From positions 34,864,234-34,928,233 of the forward strand of contig NC_132893.1 of assembly GCF_030463535.1 (NCBI RefSeq): 64,000 nucleotides of DNA. Reading direction: 5' to 3'. A program made the translations under genes and the position numbers. The stretch is from Salminus brasiliensis (taxonomy: Eukaryota > Chordata > Actinopteri > Characiformes > Bryconidae). This document shows, piece by piece, positions 34,462-62,982 of the stretch (its first letter is position 1; every line of letters starts with the position of its first letter). The notes under the pieces are model-generated. The model did not search any database and was not told where the DNA came from. It saw only the letters and a list, made by a program, of their open reading frames with translations.

Positions 34462-34769
34462 GCCCAGTGGAACGTCTCTGGAATGATGGTGGCGTTCCAT
34501 CCAATATTTTTGGGAGGAATCAGGGAGATTGGGGATGATTGAGTGGGGTGGTGGTGATCACTATCCAACATCCTGACCTCACTTTCTCTCTTGTTGCTGC
34601 ATGCAATCAAATCCTCACAGCAATGCTCCTCCTCCAAAAACTAGTAAAAAGCCTTCTTCCCTGGACAGTAGAGACAGTTACTCCAACAAAAGCAGGATCA
34701 GCTCTTTTTAATACCCTTGAAGTCAGAAGAAACAGTGGAGGAGCATGTGTCCCAATACTTTTGTCAATT
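34462..34769 (-). mobile_element. MITE family A copy 11
   Basis: Reverse orientation, covering the left half of the element. The left terminal repeat is degraded (TTTTGTCAATTTAG). Confidence 0.75.
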
Positions 34770-35880
34770 TAGAGAGCAGGATCAGACATGCTACGGCAGC
34801 CCTGGAGCAGAGTTTTCTTGAATTACACTGCAGATACACTTGAATTATTGCCCCTGGTAATAAATAAACTGGACAGCACCGGAGCAGCAGGTCGAGATTG
34901 GGGGACGGGGGGACGGGGGCACCGGAGCTTTGAGGAGGTTCAAAGCCGATTAGTTCTTAAGAGTTTTAATCCCTCAGACGCCCCAAACTGTCTGATCATC
35001 CACAGCTACAGACGGTCAACAACACCACAACATGTGCGTACGTGGGGTAGATACCTGAACAGCGGTGGTTTTAGGAGGCTTGGTGGTGTGTGATATCTGA
35101 AACACAACACTGCTCCGTGACTCTCACGGTTGTTCTCGGGGTCCGAGGTTACCGCCAGTCTGGAGCAGGTGGAGGGGTGGTTTGAGGGTCACGGATTGCA
35201 AAATTTCTTACAGGCACACAACTCCTGTTTAGAATTATCCTACTGTACAACTGCAGCCACTGGGATCCCTGCTGTTCAGTAGGGCAGCAAATGTATGTTT
35301 ACCCTCATGTGTTACCCCAAATATCACCCAGGTCTTTAGTTTTGCACTGAAGCTATGAGGCTAATGTGGCCAAGTAATGGAAGCTTATATACATCAGTTA
35401 GCATGATGCTAACTGCAGGCCTAAATCATCTCACACTCCGCTCAGGCCTTGTGGGGGTGATCAGTAATCTTTAATAAGCATAATTAGGACAAATCATTGA
35501 AAATAGAAGATTGTAATAACACTTTCGGCCAATAGGACGGCCCTAGGGGGTTAACGAGGGCAGATATAATGAACTGTTAAAGGACCAGTAACAGGAGAAA
35601 ATGAATGAATAAATAAATTATGCATTATGCATATGCATGTAAACACTGTTAAACTCGAATGCCCTATTGGGATGGGATTAGCTGTACATGGGGAGGTAGG
35701 GGTATTGTATTTATGTATTTGGTAATGGTATTTCCATTACCATTACCATTACCATTACTATTACTTCTCAGTGATTTTAGTCCCACCCGAATGCACAGTG
35801 CGAATAATGTTTACCCAAGGACATATAATGCAGTACATAAACACTGATAACAATTTTGTGATGTTATAAAAAAACAACAC
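34770..35880. other. 1.1 kb without recognised gene
   Basis: A GGGGGACGGGGGGACGGGGG stretch lies near 34898-34917, and a CATTAC hexanucleotide run of about five units at 35730-35760. Confidence 0.4.
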
Positions 35881-36050
35881 ATTTACATAAATTTGCCTAT
35901 TCAGTCTAGCTCCTCCCACTCACACTGAAGTTATAAGGAGTGTTTTAGATCAAGCTACTTTTAGAATTTTGCTTTTTAAAATCACACAGGGCAGCCAATC
36001 AGAATAGAGCTCATTTCCGTGCATCGTATTACAGAAATGGTCTGTGTTAT
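35881..36050 (-). repeat. dispersed repeat, family C copy
   Basis: Reverse of 41370-41560: it shares CCTATTCAGTCTAGC, GGAGTGTTTTAG, GGGCAGCCAATCAGAA and GAGCTCATTT in order. Confidence 0.55.
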
Positions 36051-36710
36051 AACTTTAACAATGTTTACCTATTACATAAAACTCTTCAAATCAAAAACGC
36101 CTTTTAAAAGATGTGTAAAAAAAAAAAAAAAAACATTTTTCAAGATACGAGACGCTACAAGAACATTTCCAGACATGTCTCTTGTAGCCTTTATAAAAAA
36201 ATAAATAAAAATAAAATAAAAAAAAATGATATATATTTTATGCTGATAAACAAATTTTTGCTGTTCCAAGACCTGTTCAGTGCGCCCCCTAGAGGTTGAA
36301 AATTTACTTCTGCTGCATCTTTCACTTTGCGTCTGCATCTGTAAGTCTTTACTGATTATAAAATAATATGAGTGGATTTTCCCCTATTAATTAGTGGTGG
36401 GCGGAGACTCTGATTGGCTGCTTTCTACCCTGTTTAAGCCCCACCTCCCCACACTCATTATTGAGCCCCAACAAGCGTTTTTTTTTTATGTGCTGAGAGG
36501 CAGGAGACCCGCTGGTACTCAGATGGATCTACTCTTTAAGCACAAGCCTTCAGATCAAAATAATAACCATGCTGACCAATCTGACCATCTGGATTAAATA
36601 GTGCAGTCCACACGTCATGCGCTTGTACATGTGCGTCCCAGAACCATGTGTGAACTTCACCAAAGCACCAGTGCCCACTCTGCCTAGCATCTGGACTAGT
36701 ACTGTGAAGT

Positions 36711-36712
<2 letters not shown>
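36051..36712. other. intergenic with A-rich runs
   Basis: Poly-A at 36117-36133 and an AAATA-rich run near 36195-36230. No gene recognised. Confidence 0.4.

Positions 36713-36746
<34 letters not shown>
36713..36746. repeat. (CA)n microsatellite
   Basis: About 33 bases of CA. Confidence 0.9.
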
Positions 36747-36747
<1 letters not shown>

Positions 36748-37530
36748 CTGTCATGTGGTTTAGCATGCCAGCTATTACGGAGTGGTGCGCTGCTGTGGTA
36801 ATGGATCTGGGCTCGGAGGGGAGCAGTTTAAACCCCGGTGAGGAAGCAGGGTGGTTATTTATTAAAGGCCTGCTCTCCGTCCTGCCGCAGGTACAGCACC
36901 CAGCCTCTCTCCGCTCTTCCCTCTTTTGTCCATCTCTCTTTTCCTCCCGCTCTTGCTCATTACACTCACTTCCTCTCCCATTGAGGCACGTTTTACGAGA
37001 CGTATCCTCGGCGTCTTCAGCGCGCTCCCTGCTTCCTGTTTTCACATTGAGGAGAGTGATGGGCCCTTCAGAGTTGCCCGTTTCTGATCCATTCAGGCCT
37101 AATAAGGTCACACAGCGTCTACACGGCCTGCACGGTTTCCCCTCGAACAACAAACATAGCTGATTAGCCAGGACATGTTCATGTCCATGAGTTTTACATT
37201 AGCTCCCTAATGGAGCTAACACCAATTAGCATGGTGCTAGCTGCATGTCTGGATCCTCACGCTCTCCTCAAAGCGAGTGGAGGTGTTCAGTAATCAGCAA
37301 ACGTTCTGAGGTTTCTGACCCTGTATGTCTCACCATTATCTAGACACATGGGCTAAGATGCATTAGCATAGCCAAAAGCAGAAGCACCATATTGAGGCCT
37401 GAATGTAGTCCACGTTCCAGATAACAGTCAGACTGTCAGACACCATATAATCAAGTCTATTCGAGATCAATCAACACCTCCAAGCAGTTTAAGGAGGGTG
37501 TGTGATGACAAGCCATGCAAATTGTTAGCT
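36747..37530. other. unique GC-moderate sequence, no gene recognised
   Basis: Long opposite-strand frames at 36710-37163 are compositionally plausible but contain no domain I recognise and have no splice context. A conserved non-coding element is possible but cannot be judged without alignment. Confidence 0.35.
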
Positions 37531-37531
37531 A

Positions 37532-38042
37532 CACTATATGGACAAAAGTATTGGGACACCTGCTCATTCTTCCAAAAACAAGAGTATTAAAGAGCTGATC
37601 CTGCTTTTGTTGGAGTAACGGTCTCTACTGTGCATGGAAGAAGGCTTTCTACTAGATTTTGGACAAGCATTGCTGTGAGGATTTGATTGCATTTAATGTC
37701 AGCAAGAGCATCATCCCCAACTTATCACAAAAAGTACTGGATGGAGCTCCACCACCATCATTCCAGAGAACACAGCTCTTCCACTGCTCCACAGCTCAAT
37801 GCTGGGGGGCTTTATACCCCTCTATTAGCCCACACCTGGTGTTAGGCAGCATGGAGCCGATAGGTTCATGATGTTGATCTGCTCCAGAGTGTCCTATTCT
37901 ATTGGCAGTACTTCTCTACAGGGACTAGACAAGCTGTGTGTGTGAGTGTGTGTTTGCACGTATGTGTAGCAATAGTTCCACCTAAAGTAGCTGAATGCAC
38001 TCATTAGAAGGGGTGTCCACAAACATTTGGACATGCTGTGCA
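37532..38042 (+). mobile_element. MITE family A copy 12, near full length
   Basis: Left end is CACTATATGG preceded by TA. All modules are in order, and the right end is slightly degraded (GGACATGCTGTG). At about 510 bases it is one of the best references for the family. Confidence 0.9.
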
Positions 38043-38410
38043 CTTTAGTCTCGTAGCTCCAGGGTAAAACTGTAGACGCATGTAAAGTCTCTCACCTGCT
38101 TCTGGATAAGGGGGGGCCACCGCTGATCAGGCAGAAAAACAGGGGATTCAGCTGCAGAGAGCATCCTGATGCAGCTGTGGGACAGACAGCTGTATACGGG
38201 AAAGAATGACAACCGTGGAAGCTGTGAGACTACAGAACACAGCTTCCTCTGAGGACTCTGAGCTGCTGTGATCAGACTGATGAGGCAGAGGAGGACTGTC
38301 CACTTAGAGAAAGCTATAATTCAATTATAATCAAATTAAAGCAATAATATAAATATTAGTTACAGCTGATGCTCCTCTGAAACTCTGATATCTAACTAGG
38401 AATGTGATGA
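38043..38410. other. intergenic, no gene seen
   Basis: Nothing recognised. Confidence 0.4.
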
Positions 38411-38418
38411 TGCACTCT

Positions 38419-38908
38419 CCGGCCACTTTATCAGAAACCCCTACCTTCCAGCTTAGAGACTGGAATGTTAGCTATCCTCTGGACCTTCTGACCACAGAGC
38501 TGCTCTTGCAACCAAGCACTGTGTTTCTAATAAAGTGGCCAGTGAGTGGACGCACAAGGTGGTAGGTGTTTCTAATAAAGTGGCCAGTGAGTGGACGCAC
38601 AAGGTGATAGGTGTTTCTAATAAAGTGGCCAGTGAGCGGACGCACAAGGTGGTAGGTGTTTCTAATAAAGTGGCCAGTGAGTGGAAGCACAGGTTAGTAG
38701 GTGTTTCTAATAAAGTGGCCAGTGAAGGAAGGCACAAGGTAATAGCTGTTTCTAATAAAGTGGCCAGTGAGTGGAAGCACAGGTTAGTAGGTGTTTCTAA
38801 TAAAGTGGCCAGTGAAGGGAAGCACAAGGTAATAGGTGTTTCTAATAAAGTGGCCAGTGAGTGGAAGCACAGGTTAGTAGGTGTTTCTAATAAAGTGGCC
38901 AGTGAATG
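38419..38908. repeat. 45-bp array with a transposon-end-like unit
   Basis: From 38521 about 8.5 units of 45 bases carry TTTCTAATAAAGTGGCCAGTGA. An inverted single copy (GGCCACTTTATCAGAAACCC) sits about 100 bases before it at 38420. The AATAAAGTGGCC core resembles the terminal repeat of a widespread fish DNA element. The pattern suggests one terminal repeat was amplified in tandem. Frames across it are artefacts. Confidence 0.9.
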
Positions 38909-39790
38909 GTGAATGTATGGTGTGGTATCTCTGGGAGGCTTCAGTCCTCTACTTCGCAGTGCTGGGGAGAGTGCCAGTTGCCACATCCGCTGTGTGTGTT
39001 TGTGTGCAGGGGGTGTGCGGAGGGGGGCTTCTGGGAATCAATCGTTCAGAAGGCAGAAAGAGGAGAGATGGAAGTAGGGACAGCGTGCCAGTACCGTTCA
39101 CATGCAAATCAATGCAAGGAGCTGAAGAAGGGGGGGTGCGGGGGCAGAGGAACAGGTGTCCTGGGCCGGCTGAGGGTGGGGTGTGGGGTGTGGGGGAGTT
39201 TGATACGGACACAGAAGACCCTTTCACCTCACATGTTCACTATCTCTCCCTCTTTTTTCTCTCCATCTCGTCCTTTTCTTCCCTCCGCACCCTGCCTGAC
39301 TCGGTAATGACAGCAGATTTGGCATCCAGCTCATTAATGAAGACACAGACCAGTCCAACGGTATCAAATTTAATCCTGAAAAAACACACATCCACTGTTT
39401 TACTGTCGCTCAGACACACTGATTGCATATGCAGGAATGGTATTTAGTGGTTAGACTGACGTGTAAAAACACAAGGGACAAATAAAACACTTCAGAAACG
39501 TCCCTGGTTCCGGACAGTGCAGAAATTTCCCAGAATTGCCCGGAATTCCCATTGAAGTGATGCAAACAAAACAATCCTCTTCCTATTCTGTCGTTAAACT
39601 TAAATTTCTCAATAATTGCCGTCACTATAAACTGCTCTACACACATTAATCTATTCAGAACTAATGACCAAGTGCTCTGACTCTACACAGTTTCCCTAGG
39701 CCATCCTCCTTAAAGCGAGTCTCACAGAGTGATTTACTGTAGTCCATAAACACAAACACAGACCTCACTCTGATTAACCTTACATTTAGA
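38909..39790. other. intergenic, no gene recognised
   Basis: GT- and G-rich at 38980-39200. Overlapping frames on both strands at 38906-39447 have no recognised domain. Confidence 0.4.
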
Positions 39791-39795
39791 CTGGA

Positions 39796-40191
39796 CACTA
39801 TATGTCCAAATGTTTGTGGACACCCCCTTTAAGGAATGCATTCAGCTACTTTAAGCTGCACTCATTCAAGGCTTGTCTAGTCCCTGTAATAATGCCAGGC
39901 GTGGGCTAGCAGAGGGGTATAAAGCCCCCCAGCATTGAGGAGCTGTGGAGCAGTGGAAGAGCTGTGTTCTCTGCAATGATGGTGGTGGAGCTCCATCCAG
40001 TACCTTTGGAATGAGTTGGGGATAACGCTCTTGTCGCTGAATGCTATCAAATTCTCACAGCAATGCTCCTCCTCTAGTAGAGAGCCTGCTTCAGTAGAGA
40101 CAGTTACTCCAACAAAAGCAGGAGAAACTCTTTTTAATACCCTTCAAACAAAAAAATGGGCAGGTGTCCCAATACTTTTGTCCATATAGTG
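39796..40191 (-). mobile_element. MITE family A copy 13, both ends intact
   Basis: Starts CACTATATGTCC and ends CCATATAGTG. TA follows at the high-coordinate side; the other flank is GA. Internal deletion leaves 396 bases. Confidence 0.9.
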
Positions 40192-40468
40192 TATAAGAGT
40201 CAAAGCATGGTCTTGGTCAATAAGTAAAATACATCTATATAAGAAATATATAATATTTGCTCTCTCTCTCTTTACTGCAGCCGATCAGCTTCAGCAAATG
40301 AAGACTAATAATGAAAGCAAAGTGCAAACGGGTTCTCGGTTCTACGTTCTCCCAACAGGGTCGATCTCATCTGTACTGCAGAACACACAAACCAGAGCTT
40401 AAACGAACTCCCATTAGGAATGGATCCAAAATAAACACACAAAATAAACCATGAGAAGAACGTACACA
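40192..40468. other. intergenic, no gene seen
   Basis: Nothing recognised. Confidence 0.35.
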
Positions 40469-40608
40469 CACTCACACTCTCACTCACTCTCTCACTCACT
40501 CACTCACTCACTCTCTCACTCACTCTCTCACTCACTCTCTCACTCACTCTCTCACTCTCTCACTCTCTCTCTCTCTCTCACTCACTCTCTCACTCTCTCA
40601 CTCTCTCT
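40469..40608. repeat. (CTCA)n/(CT)n microsatellite
   Basis: About 140 bases of CTCACT, CTCTCACT and CT variants. Confidence 0.9.
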
Positions 40609-40954
40609 ACTGCTGATCAATGTACAGTATTTCTGGATTGTAGATATATCAGAGAGCTCTTTAAAGGAACACTCCAGCGTTTTTCACCCTGACCCCTGTC
40701 TGCCGTATCTGTGGCGTATGGCCGATTACCACAGACAATCACACCAGTGAGGTTCCCTGAACAGACACCAGAGCAGGAAACCTATCAGCTTTAAAATCTT
40801 AGAATGGAAGTCAATGGGCAGATGCTGGAGCAGTCGCCCACTGCCTTCTACTATAAGCCTATTTTAAAGGACCCTCTTCTAGTATCTCCCACGTTTAAGT
40901 GGGTTTCTGCACCAGTTCATTTGCATATGATAATTTTTTAACCTCTTCAAAAAA

Positions 40955-41560
40955 ATGATTTGTTACTGTACCTTTAAGACTGTTATATGTAAATGAGCTC
41001 TATTCTTATTGGTCGCTCTGTTGAGTGAAACATGAGTAGAAGCACAAGGTAGGGGTTTCTAATAAAGTGGCCAGTGAGTTGGAAGCACAAGGTAGGGGTT
41101 TCTGATAAAGTGGCCAGTGAGAACGAGCACAAGGTAGGTGTTTCCAATAAAGTGGCCAGTGAGTTAGAAACACAAGGTAGGTTTTTTGTTACTGTGACTT
41201 TAAGACTGATATATGTAAATATAGCTCTAATCTCATTGGTCGCTCTGTTTAAGGAATCATTCAAAAGCAGTCCGGGATGAAACGTGAGTAGAAGCATAAG
41301 GTAGGGGTTTCTAATAAAGTGGCCAGTGAGAAAGAGCACGGGGTAGAATATTTGTTACCGTGCCTTTAAGACTGATATATGCAAATGAGGTACATTCTGA
41401 TTGGCTGCCCTGTTATGTGACTCATTCATGAGCAGTCTGGGCTAAAACACTCCTTTTAACTTCAAGGTAAATGGGTGGGGCTAAACTGCTGGAAGGCTGA
41501 ATAGACAGCTGTATGTAAATGCACTTGATTTTGTGACATCATAAAAATTATTTGTGACAT
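40955..41560. repeat. composite array: family C units alternating with the AATAAAGTGGCC repeat
   Basis: Three versions of a family C unit (TTTAAGACTGATATATG, AAATGAGCTC, ATTGGTCGCTCTGTT) start near 40961, 41187 and 41351. Between them lie five copies of the TAATAAAGTGGCCAGTGAG repeat also found at 38.5 kb. The two families are interleaved, so the block probably arose by duplication of a joined pair. Confidence 0.75.
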
Positions 41561-42985
41561 CACAAAAACTCTTGTGCTCTTTCTGAAGTACAGGGAAATC
41601 CTCAGATTTGCTGGAGTATTCCTTTAATGCTCCACATTTCTCCCACTTCTGAGCGACAAGGCCTCATCATAGCTACATCCCATAATGAATTATGGATCTC
41701 AATGCAAATAAAAAAAAAAATTAATTCTACTCAAACGGCATCGACATGCACTCATCCCAAATACGTGTGACTGATGGGGATCAAGTCCACAACCGGGCTT
41801 CTGTCAGCATTCATACCAGGCTTCTAATGGCAGTGAACTGGGCTGAGGCTTCTGCTGCAGTCTGGCCCGTTTCACTTCCATTAACCCATTGTTTGAAAGT
41901 CAGGACACTGAGATTAAGAATTACAGAAATGTGCTTCAATTATTTAGATAAAATAAAAAATGAAAAATAAAATCTGCTTAATCTGCTTACAGCTCCTCCT
42001 GCTAATTTGGCACAAGCTGGATCGAGCTGCGGCGTCTCCAGTCCCCAGCCTGGAGCTCAGCTTCATTAGTGTCTCTCTGAAATGATGGACGTAGTGTAAT
42101 CAATCTGACTGCTTTAGACAGTAAACCGCAGATGTGGGACGCTGGAAAACAACACGGCAGCAATCTTTGGTCTTCTGGTTGAAAATATTGGCCCCTATGA
42201 GCTCAGAAAGAAAGCAGAAAGGACCCAGAGTCAGGTCTGGGGAAAAAAAAAAGACCAAGTGCGGCCTCTAGTGGTCAGAGCACAAACTGCGAGCAGCAAA
42301 CTCAGCTCAGTCTAGTCTGCAAAGTCACGTGCAAATATTTTATTGATGTTCTGAGTGGAAATAAGTGAACGACTCCTCTACAGGACATTTTCTGCACATT
42401 TAAAACATAATTTCTGTGTATTTTATTATTAAAATGTGCCATAATCTTTGCACACATCATATTTGCGTATTAAAATGTACAGAGGGTGTCTCTGCAGAGG
42501 ATGAGGACGTGACTCACTTACACAACATCTGGGTGCTCAGATATTTGCATATGACTGTATGGAAAGCTGGTTTAGCCTTAATCCACAGTTTCTTTATAGA
42601 CATATGTGAGCAGGTCCGCAGGTTGTTAGTAGCAGCAGCAAAAATGAAGCTTTAAATACAAGTTGTACTGGTATTATTCAGAGGTGAGAAATATGACTAT
42701 ATTAATTATTATTATTGTGATTACATCACAATATGCTCTTCTGGGTGTATTGTGGGCCTGTACTGGAAGTGTATTATTATTATTATTATTAAGTGATATT
42801 GTATTCATGCCATATTGTTCACCCCTAGTATACGACATAGTATAGTTAGCATACTATATAGTTTAGTTTAATATAGAACATAATATAGTTATATTATACT
42901 ATGCGGTTAAATTTGAAGTATTCGATCACAAAAAATATTTATATTAATTTTACACTTTATTGACTTTATTTATTAGGCCACTTTA
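41561..42985. other. 1.4 kb without recognised gene
   Basis: Mostly AT-rich, with short TTA runs at about 42700-42790. Nothing recognised. Confidence 0.4.
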
Positions 42986-42989
42986 GAGG

Positions 42990-43044
42990 CTTTTTGTAAG
43001 TCGCTCTGGATAAGAGCGTCTGCTAAATGCCTTAAATGTAAATG
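42990..43044 (+). mobile_element. SINE/LINE 3' tail fragment
   Basis: GTAAGTCGCTCTGGATAAGA followed by GCGTCTGCTAAATGCC is the conserved 3' tail of several fish SINEs and their partner LINEs. CGCTCTGGATAAGAGCG folds as a stem-loop. No tRNA-like head is nearby, so it is a 5'-truncated copy. Confidence 0.65.
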
Positions 43045-43735
43045 TTGTAGATATTTATCTTACCCTTAACTAACAATCATCTAAACTAACTTTAACTTCC
43101 CCAAAACTGTAAATCTCACCCTAATCCTAACTTTAACCTCAATCCAAGAGCTAAACCTAACCCTAACCCAGGTCCTAGCCCTGAAGCTCCACCCAAAATC
43201 CACCTAAATCTAACCCTTACTCTGGTCCAAAACCCTTGTCCTCATAAATTTGAAGATAAAATGTGCCTTCTGGAAAAAAAGAGGCCAAATGTTAAATTTA
43301 AAATGTAATAATTCAGTTTCCACAATAAAGAGAATTATTTAAACATGAAAGAATTTAAAGTTCAAGGTGTTTTACTAATAAAAGCTGATCTTCTTTATAT
43401 TAAAATCTAAATCTACACTGTTTCCTCCATTCAAATGAAACAGGATCCCAAATGATAAACATCTTGGGAACAATTGTGGCTCCTACTCTAATAAAGAAAC
43501 TATGGATTAAAAGTAAGAGCAGTTAGCTGTAATGAACAGGCGAGTACAGCAGCCGGAGCTGGAAGGCAGGACGACGCGCTTGTGTTTGACCGCTGAGGCG
43601 TAAAACAGGCGGGAGGAAGAAGGAGCTGAGGAAGCCGAGCTCAGGTCTGCTAAAATGCAGTAAAGCTTTCTGCCTTCAGATCTTAATATCACACAGTGAT
43701 GATTCAGAGACGGCCTTCTGAGATGATTTAAGCTC
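43045..43735. other. intergenic with telomere-like phrases
   Basis: CTAACCCTAACC-like phrases appear at 43150-43175 within a wider C/A-rich run (43060-43240). They are too few and degenerate for an interstitial telomere. No gene recognised. Confidence 0.4.
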
Positions 43736-43737
43736 AG

Positions 43738-43740
<3 letters not shown>

Positions 43741-43783
<43 letters not shown>
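43741..43783. repeat. (GT)n microsatellite
   Basis: About 43 bases of GT. Confidence 0.9.
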
Positions 43784-43784
<1 letters not shown>

Positions 43785-44055
43785 TAATAAGCTAATCTTT
43801 CATAGAGGTAACTGCTACTGCACTTGGTCATCCTCAGTTCATATAAGCATATACACATACATACACACTCCTGAACGCCTCCCGTTGCATTCTGGAAACT
43901 GTAGTCCAATCTGATTGGATGAAGACACCTGAGAGTGGCCGGAAGAACAGCTATGCTGGCCTTCAGACACAATTTGCTTGATCCAAACTCCGCCCACAAA
44001 CGTGTTCTTTTGGAGGAACTTTTGCGAGCTTGGACAAACTTCACAGAACCCATTG

Positions 44056-44727
44056 AGCCCTAATGAGAGACTGTAGCTCCGCCTCCTCGGTGTATATCAC
44101 AATACCTACATTTAGAGCGTTATTAATATTCACCCTAATGAGAGACTGTAGCTCCGCCTCCTCAGTGCATATCACAATACCTTGTGATACGGCTCTCATT
44201 AGGGTGAATATTAATAACGCTCTAAATGTAGGTATTGTGATATACACTGAGGGGGCGGAGCTACAGTCTCTCATTAGGGTGAATATTAATAACGCTCTAA
44301 ATGTAGGTATTGTGATATACACTGATGAGGAGGAGCTACAGTCTCTCATTAGGGTGAATATTAATAACGCTCTAAATGTAGGTATTGTGATATAAACTGA
44401 GGAGGAGGAGCTACACTCTCATTAGGGTGAATATTAATAACGCTCTAAATGTAGGTATTGTGATATACACTGAGGAGGCGGAGCTACAGTCTCTCATTAG
44501 GGTGAATATTAATAACGCTCTAAATGTAGGTATTGTGATATACACTGAGGAGGCGGAGCTACAGTCTCTCATTAGGGTGAATATTAATAACGCTCTAAAT
44601 GTAGGTATTGTGATATACACTGAGGAGGCGGAGCTACAGTCTCTCATTAGGGTGAATATTAATAACGCTCTAAATGTAGGTACTGTGATATACACTGAGG
44701 AGGCGGAGCTACAGTCTCTCATCAGGG
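44056..44727. repeat. 75-bp tandem array with an internal inversion
   Basis: Unit landmarks are CATTAGGGTGAATATTAATA, CGCTCTAAATGTAGG and GGAGCTACAGTCTCTC. From about 44060 to 44182 about 1.6 units lie in one orientation. From 44186 to 44727 about seven units lie in the opposite orientation, giving a large inverted repeat with its centre at about 44182-44190. The 75-base period keeps frames open on both strands. The array is about 350 bases downstream of the tbc1d10a stop and could fall in its 3' UTR. Confidence 0.95.
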
Positions 44728-45076
44728 CTGAATGGGAGTTTTAGCAGTGTTCTGTAAAGTGTGTCCAACTGGGCAACAGCGGCTACATGAGAACACATAT
44801 GTGGGGCATGGAGGGGTCAGTTAGTAAACATTCACAGGTCAAGATGATGATTCAGAGACCTCTACTTATACAGAGGTCGTGTCCCATTTAGGGACCACCT
44901 GCTTCTCTCAGTCACTTTCTCTCTCACTCTGACTGACTGAATCCCAAATGGCTTCATATTGGAAATACAGTACAGAGCACTATCCTTAGAGTACTTTAGA
45001 GTAGTGCACTATATGTCCACTAGGGGGCCATCTGGGATTCAGCCCCTCTCTCTCTCGCTTGTGACACTGTGACTCC
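44728..45076 (-). other. tbc1d10a: presumed 3' UTR / downstream flank of tbc1d10a
   Basis: Directly downstream of the stop codon. I saw no AATAAA on the minus strand in this stretch, so the transcript may extend into or beyond the 75-bp array. Confidence 0.3.
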
Positions 45077-62191
<17,115 letters not shown>

Positions 62192-62870
62192 TGTAGTCCG
62201 GTCTGAAATCCAGGTTGTTGGCGGGGACTGCAGCTGCAGCTCTCCGCCTTCCCCTACACGACCTCACACTACAGCTCCCTCTCCCTCTGCTTCGCCCTTG
62301 TGGCTGTTTACCATCAAATCAGCTGTCAAACTGCTAGGGCGGAGATTTTCATTTTTCATCTTTAAAAAAATGTCAATGTATTAATTGTAAGCATGTTAAT
62401 AGTCTGGATATGTTCACATTAACGCTGGTTAAATTGTTCATTTTCTTACATTTTAATTGTAGATAAACAATTAAATAAAACACGGAGGAAAAGAGTCACT
62501 TCAGTCCCTGCAAATGTTTCTGTTATTAATTAATTAAAAGTAGCTATGCCGATAATAATTTACTGATCATTTCTAGCTTAAAAAATAAAATCAATAAATA
62601 CACTTTAAAAACCCCAGTTTTCTGTAAACACCCTGCCCTCGCCGGCTACCCTGCTATGCTAGCGCTAGCTACCGAGCACCAGCTAGCGACTTCGCAGCTG
62701 CAAACTACGTCAGTTTAGCTACAGTTCGCCCGAGCCTCCGAAATAACGTAATTAGAGGGTGTGCATTTTTTCTACGAACTCGTTTAGTCTGTTAATACTC
62801 TCATTTCTAAGATCTCCCAACAAGTAGTCATGTTAGCCTCATGCTAACTAGCTAGCTCCCATCACAGCAA
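62192..62870 (-). promoter_or_regulatory. tbc1d10a: tbc1d10a 5' UTR and promoter region
   Basis: The first 130 bases upstream of the start are GC- and CpG-rich, with a GGCGGAG-type element near 62338. A second patch at 62635-62760 has CCGGC, GCTAGCGCTAGC and TACGTCAG (a partial CRE on one strand). No TATA box at a useful distance, so a CpG-type promoter is likely. The TTTCAG at 12-17 bases before the ATG could be a 3' splice site of a leader intron. This is inferred. Confidence 0.4.
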
Positions 62871-62871
62871 T

Positions 62872-62959
62872 ATGCGGTCCCCTTTAAAGCGGCTGCGCTG
62901 CTTTTGCGCAGAGCTGCTGCTGCTGCTGCTCTCAGGGCCAGATCGTAATAGCATATATA

Positions 62960-62982
<23 letters not shown>
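62872..62982 (+). other. short ORF with signal-peptide-like start, divergent from tbc1d10a
   Basis: A 36-residue frame starts MRSPLKRLRCFCAELLLLLL: a basic n-region followed by a leucine run encoded by a CTG repeat. A possible donor (C|GTAATA) lies at 62944-62946, followed within 20 bases by the end of a Tc1 element. It could be the first coding exon of a divergently transcribed secreted or membrane protein, or just a CTG microsatellite in a CpG patch. I cannot name a gene. Confidence 0.2.

Noticed and set aside
36710..37163. Overlapping 136- and 147-residue frames on opposite strands
   Set aside because: No recognised domain, no splice signals, partly CA-repeat-derived. No basis to call a gene.
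38468..38986. 172-residue minus-strand repeat frame
   Set aside because: Translation of the 45-bp array at 38.5 kb.
43140..43180. Interstitial telomere repeat
   Set aside because: Only about two CCCTAA-like units within a loosely C/A-rich stretch.
44041..44744. Paired 100-residue frames on both strands
   Set aside because: Translation of a 75-bp tandem array, whose period is divisible by three.
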